Source of the DNA: Pseudomonadota bacterium
GTDB lineage: Bacteria > Campylobacterota > Campylobacteria > Campylobacterales > Sulfurospirillaceae
DNA length: 64,000 nt
Direction: 5' to 3'
Assembly (NCBI GenBank): GCA_017860615.1
Contig: JAGDMU010000005.1
Coordinates: 1 to 64,000 of the forward strand
The notes beneath the pieces are model-generated. The model worked only from the letters and a program-made list of their open reading frames with translations, searched no databases and was not told the origin of the DNA. Below are positions 17,775 through 26,559 of this stretch, in pieces (within the stretch, counting starts at the first letter, position 1; every line of letters begins with the position of its first letter). A program made the translations under genes and the position numbers.

Positions 17775-18263
17775 TTATTTTTCAAAGAGTGCATTCGTAA
17801 TTTGTACGGTTGAAATTGCATTTTTTGGTGAACCATCAATGAGCTTATCTGAATACGTTAAATAAATGAGAGTATTACGTTTTGCATCGTAAAAGCGGAC
17901 AACTTGAATATGTTTGAATAAGAAAGAAGTTGATTCTTTAAAAACACGTTCACCATCATTTTTTTTAGATTGAATATCTTGAGGTAACGTGATAAGTCCT
18001 GTTTGCCTACACGCAATAGATGCATCAGCGGTATCTTCAGCAATACCAAAAGAACCTTTGACTCCTCCCGTCTTTGCCCGAGATAAATGGCAAGACACCC
18101 CAGATACTTTAGGATCTTCAAATGCTTCAATAACAATTTTATGATTCGCTCCTAGAAAAACAAAAGCTGTATCGACCGAGCCAATTTCTTCTGCGAAAAC
18201 TGATGAAACAAAACACATGGAAGCAAGCGCTAAACGATACATTTTTTTCTTATTTTCAATCAT
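17775..18263 (-). CDS. creA: CreA family periplasmic protein
   Basis: 162 residues with a signal peptide (LALASMCFVSSVFA) and the strongly conserved CreA core: IGSVDTAFVFLGANHKI, DPKVSGVSCHLSRAKTGG and EDTADASIACRQ. CreA proteins are small and exported, and their function is unknown. Two Cys residues in the core could form a disulfide. The ATG at 18263 follows an AAGGAA ribosome site. It lies 19 bp downstream of the SRPBCC gene and is probably co-transcribed with it. Confidence 0.9.
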   Translation of the reverse strand: MIENKKKMYRLALASMCFVSSVFAEEIGSVDTAFVFLGANHKIVIEAFEDPKVSGVSCHLSRAKTGGVKGSFGIAEDTADASIACRQTGLITLPQDIQSKKNDGERVFKESTSFLFKHIQVVRFYDAKRNTLIYLTYSDKLIDGSPKNAISTVQITNALFEK

Positions 18264-18282
18264 TTTTAATTCCTTAGTTTGA

Positions 18283-18741
18283 TTATACTACAAGCCCTTT
18301 AACAATCATTTTTTTTCCCTCAAGCATGACACGTCTGTGGCTGTACGCTATAAGACTCCTTCCGTAGGGAAGGGAGGAGACAAACCTAAGAAGAAAATGG
18401 TGTGTACTTAGATGCAGGTAAAGTGTTGATAAAATTTCCTTCTCATGCTCACGCAGTATCCATCTACCCTGTCCTGAAAAGTCACCTCCTATAGTAAAAG
18501 AGGCATAGAATGGTTTTTGTAATCGTAAGATCTGAATGTCAAAACGCAGGTGCAAGAGATAAAAAAGCCTAAAATAACACTCGATCTTAGAATCTGAACT
18601 AATCTCTCCTTGCGTATGCACGTGCACCTTGCTGACATGCTTCCATAACTGAGGCCACGCTGTCACATTTAAGACGGTATCCCAAATCTTTGAACGTGAA
18701 TATATAAAGGTATCTTTGTCAACAAATGTGAAATATTTCAT
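18283..18741 (-). CDS. SRPBCC/START-like ligand-binding fold protein
   Basis: 152 residues. The pattern SRSKIWDTVLNVTAWPQLWKHVSKV near the N-terminus (split as SRSKIWDTV and TAWPQLWKHV) and the alternating strands that follow resemble polyketide cyclase/SRPBCC proteins. There is no signal peptide or membrane helix. No catalytic residues are recognisable, and the ligand is unknown. It is probably in one transcript with creA. It is the last ordinary gene before the integrase island on its right. Confidence 0.6.
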   Translation of the reverse strand: MKYFTFVDKDTFIYSRSKIWDTVLNVTAWPQLWKHVSKVHVHTQGEISSDSKIECYFRLFYLLHLRFDIQILRLQKPFYASFTIGGDFSGQGRWILREHEKEILSTLYLHLSTHHFLLRFVSSLPYGRSLIAYSHRRVMLEGKKMIVKGLVV

Positions 18742-18972
18742 GCCGTATTGTACACTGATATTCTGCGTTTTAGGGGTTAAAAACTACTAGTATGAAACGA
18801 AGTGCATATTCAGTTATATTCAATTCTCTTAAGCACCTAAAATAGAACTTCATACTTTTAAGAATGCTTGCTTAATTTTACTGTTCACGTGAGACCACTA
18901 TGACTTCTCGATGGGTTATTTTAATCAAACTTGGCTCGAATATACCTCAAATACGTGCCATATTTAGCTGGA

Positions 18973-18990
18973 AGAAGTTAAAAGTTTAGC
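18973..18990 (+). repeat. 18-bp direct repeat left of integrase (candidate att site)
   Basis: AGAAGTTAAAAGTTTAGC occurs here and again at 20232-20249. The two copies bracket the integrase gene, and the similarity continues imperfectly for about 14 bp (GCCAACCCATATT versus TTCGCCCCCCTATT). This is the arrangement expected for attachment-site halves or an integrase cassette. Confidence 0.55.
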
Positions 18991-19024
18991 GCCAACCCAT
19001 ATTTTTATTAATGAGCATGAAGAC

Positions 19025-20140
19025 TTGTTAAAAAGTGTTAGAGTGTATAGCAAAGGTGGCAAGGTGTGCTTAGATTATCGACTTTTAGATGAATACCGAA
19101 AAGATGGCAAGGAGCGTATTCGTTTTAGTCTAAAGCTTGATGATACACCCTTAAACATGCAACGAACAGAGAGAGAAAAATATGCACTAGCACTGGAGCA
19201 TTTTCTCTCAAACAATGAAGTGAATGATGGTAACTACTCGATTGATGATATTGCCTTAAAAGCATTAAATGAAGATAGACACAATCGTGCAGAAGATACG
19301 CATAATGACTACATCCAAATCTACACCAAGTACATTAAACCCTACTTTGGGAATAAGCACTTGGCAGAGATCAAGGTAACTGACTTAAAGGCTTGGAAGA
19401 ACAACTTGATTGAATCTCACCAACTCAGCAAATCACGCTTCAATAAATACTATCGCACGTTTAACTTCATTTGGAACTATGCCCTTGTGAATGAAATGAT
19501 TGATAAAAATCCATTAGCACTTGTGGATAAAAAATCGAAACAGTTCAGCAAAAGCAAAAGTGATTCTTCCCAGAAGTATTACAGTAAAGATGAAGTGCAA
19601 CGTATCCTTGAACATGCCACAGGATGGTTTAAAGCGTTCCTCACATTATCATTCAATACAGGACTTAGAACGGGTGAGGCTCTAGCGTTACAATGGGGTG
19701 ATGTTGATTTCGAGAATAACACAATCACGATACAACGTAGCCAAAGGCATGGCAAATTGAAAGAGACAAAGACGAACATTGTCAATACTGTTTACATGCC
19801 CTCTCCTGTTAAAGAAGCCCTACAACTTCACAAGCAAACTGCAAAGAGTAACTTGTGGGTCTTTCCTAACGAGCAAACCTTACAACCATACTTCGAGTCT
19901 CGTCCTATCGTTAAAACGTATTTAAAGCCCCTTTTAGAGCGTTTAAACATACCTTACAAAACGCTATATGCAACACGTCACAGCTTTGCAAGTTCAGTTG
20001 TTGAGAATAATATGCCAATTACTCTTGCTCAAAAGTATTTAGGACATCAAAAGCTCTCTACTACGATGGACTTCTACGTTAAGAATGGCTTGATGGATGT
20101 TGCAAATATTGACAAGGGGATTGATCGATTGTTTGCGTAG
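19025..20140 (+). CDS. Tyrosine recombinase/phage-type integrase
   Basis: 371 residues: an arm-binding N-terminal domain, a SAM-like core-binding domain (about 95-170, RAEDTHNDYIQIYTKYIKPY) and a catalytic domain. Visible catalytic residues are Arg in NTGLRTGEALALQWGD, Lys in KLKETKT, Arg in YATRHSFASS, His in LGHQKLSTT and Tyr in TMDFYVK. The first His of the HxxR box is replaced by Tyr. The start appears to be TTG at 19025, because no ATG exists upstream before an in-frame TAG. It lies between the 18-bp repeats and likely moved the island; base composition is more AT-rich than the flanks. Confidence 0.9.
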   Translation: MLKSVRVYSKGGKVCLDYRLLDEYRKDGKERIRFSLKLDDTPLNMQRTEREKYALALEHFLSNNEVNDGNYSIDDIALKALNEDRHNRAEDTHNDYIQIYTKYIKPYFGNKHLAEIKVTDLKAWKNNLIESHQLSKSRFNKYYRTFNFIWNYALVNEMIDKNPLALVDKKSKQFSKSKSDSSQKYYSKDEVQRILEHATGWFKAFLTLSFNTGLRTGEALALQWGDVDFENNTITIQRSQRHGKLKETKTNIVNTVYMPSPVKEALQLHKQTAKSNLWVFPNEQTLQPYFESRPIVKTYLKPLLERLNIPYKTLYATRHSFASSVVENNMPITLAQKYLGHQKLSTTMDFYVKNGLMDVANIDKGIDRLFA

Positions 20141-20170
20141 GTAAGGTAGGGATTTTTTATTGGAAATGTT

Positions 20171-20208
20171 AACCCGTTGACCCGTTGGATGTAGAGTTCT
20201 GACGGGTT
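20171..20208. repeat. Inverted repeat downstream of integrase
   Basis: AACCCGT (20171-20177) and ACGGGTT (20202-20208) are complementary, and ACCCGTTG is repeated in tandem at 20172 and 20180. No T tract follows. It could be a weak terminator or a recombinase arm site. Confidence 0.35.
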
Positions 20209-20231
20209 GTGATGAAGCAAAGTGTAAATTT

Positions 20232-20249
20232 AGAAGTTAAAAGTTTAGC
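20232..20249 (+). repeat. 18-bp direct repeat right of integrase (candidate att site)
   Basis: This is the second exact copy of AGAAGTTAAAAGTTTAGC, 92 bp after the integrase stop. The unit from repeat to repeat is about 1.26 kb and contains only the integrase. Confidence 0.55.
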
Positions 20250-20297
20250 TTCGCCCCCCTATTATATAAAAATTTCAATACCGAATATAAACTGTGT

Positions 20298-20303
20298 TAT
20301 AAT
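20298..20303 (+). promoter_or_regulatory. -10 element for the reverse transcriptase unit
   Basis: A consensus TATAAT at 20298-20303 predicts a start near 20309-20311, at the first base of the complementary GAGCCGA arm. A -35 hexamer is not clear, which is common in Campylobacterota. Confidence 0.5.
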
Positions 20304-20309
20304 AGCTAA

Positions 20310-20388
20310 GAGCCGAGTGAAATAATTTGCAAGTGTGAGTCACATTTGGTACAGAGTAAATTAGTTGTTATTCCTATTTCTTCGGCTT
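20310..20388 (+). ncRNA. Candidate retron-type structured leader (msr-like)
   Basis: GAGCCGA (20310-20316) pairs with TCGGCTT (20382-20388), including one G-T pair, like the a1/a2 arms that close retron RNAs. Inside is a 7-bp hairpin, AAGTGTG (20331-20337), loop AGT, CACATTT (20341-20347), enclosed by possible AATTT/AAATT pairing. It directly follows a TATAAT and ends 24 nt before the reverse transcriptase ATG. At about 80 nt it is short for an msr-msd and shows no long msd hairpin, so the assignment is tentative. Confidence 0.35.
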
Positions 20389-20412
20389 AACATACTCCTG
20401 AAAAAGTTTAAA

Positions 20413-22080
20413 ATGAATCAAGTTGTAGATTTTAGTGGACTTTCAAACCTGCGTTCTATTGCTAGTACATTTAATACAAAGTTAGAATTTTTAGAATCTA
20501 TCCTCAAATCACCCACAAGAAGTGAATTTTATCAAAAAATGTTTATCCTTAAAAAAAATGGTAAAGGATATCGACTTGTATATAAGGCAATAAATAAGTC
20601 ATTAAGCTTATTTCATAAAAATTTATCAACTTCTCTCCAAAAATTAGAAAAAGAATTTGTACATGATTGTGCTTATGGTTTTGTCAAAGGAAAAAGTACA
20701 TTTGATAATGCGAAAATACATCTTAATCGACAAATTTTAGTTCAATTTGACATTGAAAACTTCTTTAAATCAATTAATTATGAAAATATCAAAAAAATAT
20801 TTTTTCAGCTTTGCAAGAATGACGATATAGCGTCCATTTTAACATCTTTAACGACAGTCAATACTTCTTTGGTTGAGGGTCTACATACAAGTCCTGTGTT
20901 AGCTAATCTATTTTTTTACGATTTGGATATACAGCTTTTCGAACTAGCACAAAAACATGATTGTCTTTATACCCGATATGCCGATGATATAACATTCTCG
21001 ACTAATTTCAAAGATATAAACGTAAAAAAACTAGAGAAAGAAGTGTCAGCGATATTAAAAGAATCTAACTTATCTCTAAATAATGAAAAAACTCGTATAT
21101 CAAAAAAAGGGCAACCACAATATGTTACTGGGCTAAGTGTATCCAATCCAGAGTTTCCAAGAATTCCAAGATTAATGAAGAAAAAAATCCGTCAAGAACT
21201 ATATTACATCAAAAAATATGGCGCTGAAGATCATTTTATGAACAAAAAAGAGAAATTGTATGATGGAATGCAACGCCTAAATGGCTGGATAATATATTGT
21301 CATGCAATTGAAAAGGAATTAGCAAAGAAGTTTCAAGATCAAATTCTCATGACAGATGCTTATACTGATATTCATGAATACAACAAAAGACTAAGAAAGA
21401 AAGAAAAAAGAAAAGAAGAACTTCATCTATACTTTGATGAGACGCTATATGAAAATTATTTTGGCATGTCTTGTGTTCTCATTCAAGATGAAAACCACCA
21501 AGATATTTCAAATGATTTAAATACTTTTTATGATCAACTGAGTGGAGACCAGTTGATCCCTAAGAAAGGAAGAATTTTTCATTACTGCGAAGACAGCCAT
21601 GATGTCAGAGGACAAATTGTTGATAGGCTTAGAAAATGTGATTTTCAGGCTTATATAGTTTTCTCAAAACTCGAAACCAATTCTTATACCAAAGATGATT
21701 ATTTAAAAATATTTTATAAAGTTTTATTTGACCGAATTCATAAAAATTACGATTGTACTGTGCATATATATTATGAAGAAAATAATAAAATCAAGACAGC
21801 TGATATTGATGATCTAGTCGAGGATATAAAAGACAAATTGAATAATCAAACAAGTATGGTTATTTCAATAAATATTCAAAAAATAACAAAACAAAATCAC
21901 TTATCAGTTATCCCTGACTATGTTCTTGGCTTATTCAAAGATGCTTATCTTAAAAAAGAGCGAAAAGATTTTGAAATCAGATATTGTCAGAAACTATCAA
22001 ATAAAATTAGACTAGTGATTGATCTAGATACAAATAAGTATTATTCTAGACATCAAACGCTATCTTTGTCGAACGAATAA
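20413..22080 (+). CDS. Retron-type reverse transcriptase fused to a DUF3800-like domain
   Basis: 555 residues from the ATG at 20413; a TTG at 20365 would run through the structured leader. Residues about 50-310 are a reverse transcriptase: FDIENFFKSI (motif A), GLHTSPVLANLFF, and RYADDITFS with the catalytic YADD. Two retron hallmarks are present: NAKIH (NAxxH) and VTG in PQYVTGLSV. After a charged linker (KRLRKKEKRKEE), residues about 335-555 resemble DUF3800 (LHLYFDETLYENYFGMSCV near its start, IPDYVLGLFKDAYLKK near its end), an RNase H-fold domain known in type VII retrons. It is probably an anti-phage defence protein. The AT content is higher than in the flanks. Confidence 0.8.
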   Translation: MNQVVDFSGLSNLRSIASTFNTKLEFLESILKSPTRSEFYQKMFILKKNGKGYRLVYKAINKSLSLFHKNLSTSLQKLEKEFVHDCAYGFVKGKSTFDNAKIHLNRQILVQFDIENFFKSINYENIKKIFFQLCKNDDIASILTSLTTVNTSLVEGLHTSPVLANLFFYDLDIQLFELAQKHDCLYTRYADDITFSTNFKDINVKKLEKEVSAILKESNLSLNNEKTRISKKGQPQYVTGLSVSNPEFPRIPRLMKKKIRQELYYIKKYGAEDHFMNKKEKLYDGMQRLNGWIIYCHAIEKELAKKFQDQILMTDAYTDIHEYNKRLRKKEKRKEELHLYFDETLYENYFGMSCVLIQDENHQDISNDLNTFYDQLSGDQLIPKKGRIFHYCEDSHDVRGQIVDRLRKCDFQAYIVFSKLETNSYTKDDYLKIFYKVLFDRIHKNYDCTVHIYYEENNKIKTADIDDLVEDIKDKLNNQTSMVISINIQKITKQNHLSVIPDYVLGLFKDAYLKKERKDFEIRYCQKLSNKIRLVIDLDTNKYYSRHQTLSLSNE

Positions 22081-22119
22081 TATATTTAAACTTTTATTGA
22101 ATAAGACTATTACTTATTC

Positions 22120-22161
22120 TGAGCCAAAAGTGAGCCAAATTGTGCCAAAAATGGGTCAAAA
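22120..22161 (+). repeat. Four phased 10-11 bp direct repeats next to tRNA-Met
   Basis: TGAGCCAAAAG, TGAGCCAAAT, TGTGCCAAAA and TGGGTCAAAA start at 22120, 22131, 22141 and 22152, one per helical turn. They lie about 90 bp from the 3' end of the tRNA gene. The spacing suggests cooperative protein binding, for example integrase arm sites. The same bases can also be read as the tail of a degenerate open frame. Confidence 0.45.
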
Positions 22162-22250
22162 TTTAAGACCTCCGACTCCAGAGACAATAATTAAAAGTTA
22201 TGATTGAGTTGTTTGGAAGTTCGTTGTAGTAATAGTTTGTGAAGTTTGAG

Positions 22251-22327
22251 TGGTGTCAAGAGAGGGACTCGAACCCTCGACCTCCGGCTTATGAGACCAG
22301 CGCTCTAACCAGCTGAGCTACCTTGAC
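22251..22327 (-). tRNA. tRNA-Met (anticodon CAU), CCA encoded
   Basis: The minus strand folds as a cloverleaf: acceptor GTCAAGG (22327-22321) with TCTTGAC, D-arm TAGCTCAGCTGGTTAGAGC, anticodon loop CTCATAA with CAT at 22293-22291, and T-arm GAGGG-TTCGAGT-CCCTC. Discriminator A and CCA are encoded (22254-22251). It could in principle be a CAU tRNA-Ile that needs lysidine, but the arm sequences suit elongator Met. It marks the right edge of the integrase/retron island. Confidence 0.92.
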
Positions 22328-22457
22328 ATGGTTAAAAGAGGTTGGCATTATATAGTCATAAAACTTAGATTTTGGTTAATTATACCTCATTTCCTAAAAC
22401 TTGAAAAAAAACTAAAAAACATTGAGTACAATAGACTAAACTTTTACCACTTTTTTC

Positions 22458-22486
22458 TTGACTTTTGAGTCGTATTTGTGTAAAAT
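22458..22486 (+). promoter_or_regulatory. Sigma-70-like promoter of groESL
   Basis: TTGACT (22458-22463), a 17-bp spacer and TAAAAT (22481-22486) predict a start near 22493, inside the CIRCE element. Confidence 0.75.
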
Positions 22487-22487
22487 T

Positions 22488-22514
22488 TTGTCACTCGAAA
22501 TAAGCGAGTGCTAA
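22488..22514 (+). promoter_or_regulatory. CIRCE operator (HrcA site)
   Basis: The right half GAGTGCTAA (22506-22514) is a perfect CIRCE half-site. After the correct 9-nt spacer the left half TTGTCACTC (22488-22496) has two mismatches to TTAGCACTC. It overlaps the predicted transcription start of groESL, the usual place for HrcA repression; hrcA is not in this window. Confidence 0.82.
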
Positions 22515-22540
22515 AAAATTTTAGTCAAAAGGACATACAA

Positions 22541-22807
22541 ATGACTTTCAAACCATTAGGAAAAAGAGTACTTCTTGAGAGAATCGAAGAAGCGACTACC
22601 ACTGCTTCAGGTATTATCATCCCTGACAATGCTAAGGAAAAACCTCTTAGCGGTGTTGTTAGAGCAGTAAGTCCAAAAGTTGCAGAAAAAGGTCTTGTTT
22701 CAATTGGAGACAAAGTTATGTTTGCAAAATATGCAGGTACAGAGCTCACTTTAGAGGGTAAACCTTACCTTGTAATGAACGTTGACGACCTCTTAGGCGT
22801 TTTATAA
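22541..22807 (+). CDS. groES: Co-chaperonin GroES
   Basis: 88 residues starting [17 protein letters not shown], with the mobile loop [12 protein letters not shown] and the conserved VGDKVMF and [12 protein letters not shown]. The ATG at 22541 follows AAAAGGAC; an upstream in-frame start at 22508 lies in the CIRCE element and is not used. It caps GroEL during protein folding. It is the first gene of the groESL operon, 29 bp before groEL, controlled by the CIRCE element. Confidence 0.97.
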   Translation: MTFKPLGKRVLLERIEEATTTASGIIIPDNAKEKPLSGVVRAVSPKVAEKGLVSIGDKVMFAKYAGTELTLEGKPYLVMNVDDLLGVL

Positions 22808-22821
22808 TCAATCAATAATAG

Positions 22822-24477
<1,656 letters not shown>

Positions 24478-24496
24478 TTCATTCCCTCTGCTATCT

Positions 24497-24520
24497 GTAA
24501 AGCCATTTCGGTGGCTTTAC
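24497..24520 (+). terminator. Terminator hairpin after groEL
   Basis: GTAAAGCCA (24497-24505) pairs with TGGCTTTAC (24512-24520) around a 6-nt loop, 20 bp after the groEL stop. The following GCTTTC is only weakly T-rich. Confidence 0.65.
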
Positions 24521-24535
24521 GCTTTCATAATCACC

Positions 24536-25318
24536 ATGAAAAAACTTACCTTTAGCCTCATCTTTCTCTCTCAAACACTTTTTGCAGTAGATTCACTTAT
24601 TGACGCCCTACTTGATGGCAATCTAACCCATAAAATCAATGCAAACTACAATGAAGGGACGGAAGAAGAGACACCCTTTTCCAGTACAAAAACTCAAAAA
24701 ATTCTTTTTCACTATAAAACAGCCCCAATGGAAGGCATAAGACTCGAAGTTGCCACACAATCGTTTGCTACCGAAACACGTCAAAGTAGCACAGACAATA
24801 CGCTCTATTACACGGAAGCCCTTTACGATGGCAAAGCGGATATGTTGGGCTACAGACTCAGTGCTAACTACTATGCCGATACCTATCGTCAGAGCTTAGC
24901 ACAAAGTGAACTCAGCACCACCAATGCCGTTGGACTCAAAGCACAGATGCATTATGATAATTTTGGAAGTTATGTTGCCTATTCAAAAGTACTCAATGGA
25001 AGCCACAGTGCTTACAGCGATTTGGAAGGGAAAGATCAGCTTTTGCCGACATCTTCAGTGCTGAGCTCAAATAACTACGCACCCAACACAGAAGCGTATG
25101 CGCTGGATCTCAACTACGCCCCACGCAAAGATGTGCTTCTAGGTTCTCGCTATGTCATTGCCAATGATATGCAAAGCACATTCTCTTACACAGGAGTTTA
25201 TAGCACATTTGCACTTGATGAGATCGCGAAAGGGCTTAATTTTGGTATTTCGTATGACAAAACAGGGATTGATAAACAAAACGATCAGTTTATCTTCAAC
25301 CTCAAAAGCAAATTTTAG
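24536..25318 (+). CDS. Small OprD-like outer membrane protein
   Basis: 260 residues with a signal peptide (MKKLTFSLIFLSQTLFA) then DSLIDALLDGNLTHKINANY, which mirrors the DTLEEAFKNGK start of campylobacterial porins. The C-terminus ends IFNLKSKF with a terminal Phe, as in beta-barrel proteins. It is much shorter than the 400-450 residues of the porins at 13109 and 42938, so it may be a reduced barrel or a derived gene lacking an internal block. It overlaps the convergent yitT-like gene by 4 nt. Function is unknown. Confidence 0.65.
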   Translation: MKKLTFSLIFLSQTLFAVDSLIDALLDGNLTHKINANYNEGTEEETPFSSTKTQKILFHYKTAPMEGIRLEVATQSFATETRQSSTDNTLYYTEALYDGKADMLGYRLSANYYADTYRQSLAQSELSTTNAVGLKAQMHYDNFGSYVAYSKVLNGSHSAYSDLEGKDQLLPTSSVLSSNNYAPNTEAYALDLNYAPRKDVLLGSRYVIANDMQSTFSYTGVYSTFALDEIAKGLNFGISYDKTGIDKQNDQFIFNLKSKF

Positions 25319-26148
25319 TGTCCACGCCCCAACAACTCTGAGGCTTCCATAACTACCATAAACGCTTCATCATCCACTTTTTGAATCAACTCTTTTAAAC
25401 GAGGAACTTTGCCATTTTCCACAACTAAAAAGATCATACGTTTACTCTCTTGCTCAAAAATGCCATTGCCTTGTACAATCGTGCCATTTTTGCCCAAATG
25501 AAGTACGATTTGAGCGCAAAGCTCTTCGATTTTTGTAGAAACAATGTGTACTACTTTTTTAGAAGGTCCACGGGTTAAAAACATATCAATACTCTTCGCA
25601 CTGATATAAATGCTTACCAAACTCCACAGCGCTAAATCAATATTTTTAGAGATGAACGCAATTGAGATAATAATCAGCATATCAATAACGAGCATCACTG
25701 AAGAAGCTTTTATGCTTGTTTTAGATGCAATAATTTTCGCGATAATGGTAGACCCGCCCGCAGAAGCGTGTCCGCTTAAGATAAATCCTAGCCCTATTCC
25801 AACAGCAATACCACCAAAGATAGCCGCTAAAATAACATCATGACTGAGTGCGCCTACATGTAAAAATTCAATCATCGCATCAATACACAAAGAGGTAAAA
25901 CCAATGGCGATAATGCTGCGAATGGTAAAATGCTTACCAAAATATTTTGTACCCAAAAGTAAAAGCGGTGCGTTAATTAGCACCATGAGCATTCCAACGG
26001 GAAGTTTAAAAATATAATGCCCTAAGATCGCCATCCCCGATGTTCCACCTGTTACAAGAGCATTGGGGATAAATAAAGAGACGACACCGTACGACAAGAA
26101 GAGTGAGCCTATAAAAATATAACTGTAGTTTTTGAGTTCTGATTTCAA
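25315..26148 (-). CDS. YitT family membrane protein with DUF2179 domain
   Basis: 277 residues: about five membrane helices (10-30, 50-75, 80-100, 110-130, 150-175) with the signature ALVTGGTSGMAILGHYI and GSTIIAKIIASKTS, then a cytoplasmic C-terminal DUF2179 domain (LTRGPSKKVVHIVST, and IFEQESKRMIFLVV). YitT proteins are integral membrane proteins without a settled function; transport has been proposed. The gene is followed on the other side by the convergent small porin. No operon partner is adjacent. Confidence 0.88.
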   Translation of the reverse strand: MKSELKNYSYIFIGSLFLSYGVVSLFIPNALVTGGTSGMAILGHYIFKLPVGMLMVLINAPLLLLGTKYFGKHFTIRSIIAIGFTSLCIDAMIEFLHVGALSHDVILAAIFGGIAVGIGLGFILSGHASAGGSTIIAKIIASKTSIKASSVMLVIDMLIIISIAFISKNIDLALWSLVSIYISAKSIDMFLTRGPSKKVVHIVSTKIEELCAQIVLHLGKNGTIVQGNGIFEQESKRMIFLVVENGKVPRLKELIQKVDDEAFMVVMEASELLGRGH

Positions 26149-26181
26149 GAAAGTACCTTACCTGTAAAAATTGGCGCTATT

Positions 26182-26559
26182 TTAGCGTTCACAGGCTTCA
26201 AGAACAATTGTGTCGATTTCGGGAAGAGTTAAGAAAAAGTCATTTAAAGGTGTGCATCTGCCATCAAAACAGAGTTCATACTCTTGGGTAAAAGATGAAT
26301 GCGAAAGCCTGAGTGTTTGAAGGGGTGGAACATGCGGTGAATAATGCCAAGCACCCTCTTTAAAGATAGCATCAGGTGGTGGCTCCATCCCTGCTCCACT
26401 TCCTCGCACACTGGCATGGGTTAGCTGTAAAACGTTACCCTCGATTTTCCACTGTTCTTCCCAGCGAATTTTTTCCACCGAATGCATCCAAGCAAGGGTA
26501 AAAGAGTGCAAGAAGAGTGTCACAGACACTGTTCCCGCACTTAGACATAAAGACATCAT
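26182..26559 (-). CDS. DUF1850 domain protein of a TAXI-TRAP locus
   Basis: 125 residues with an N-terminal hydrophobic segment, then the DUF1850 pattern: FTLAWMHSVEKIRWEEQW and RGSGAGMEPPPDA. DUF1850 genes commonly accompany fused TAXI-TRAP permeases, and here the ATG overlaps the permease stop by 4 nt. It is probably exported or membrane-anchored and supports the transporter in an unknown way. Two Cys residues near the C-terminus (ELCFDGRCTPL) may form a disulfide. Confidence 0.82.
   Translation of the reverse strand: MMSLCLSAGTVSVTLFLHSFTLAWMHSVEKIRWEEQWKIEGNVLQLTHASVRGSGAGMEPPPDAIFKEGAWHYSPHVPPLQTLRLSHSSFTQEYELCFDGRCTPLNDFFLTLPEIDTIVLEACER

Noticed and set aside
18892-19024. An interrupted plus-strand frame upstream of the integrase that contains MGYFNQTWLEY and LAPTHIFINEHED
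   Set aside because: It faintly recalls a helical-backbone metal-binding protein, but in-frame stops at 18890 and 18965 and the short length make it too weak to call as a pseudogene.
22167-22190. GACCTCCGACTCC resembling part of the tRNA-Met gene, as if left from an attachment site
   Set aside because: Only about eight consecutive bases match and they correspond to an internal part of the tRNA, not its 3' end.
22120-22206. Short open frame reading SEPKVSQIVPKMGQNLRPP between the reverse transcriptase and tRNA-Met
   Set aside because: It has no start or ribosome site and its repeated pattern is explained by the phased DNA repeats.
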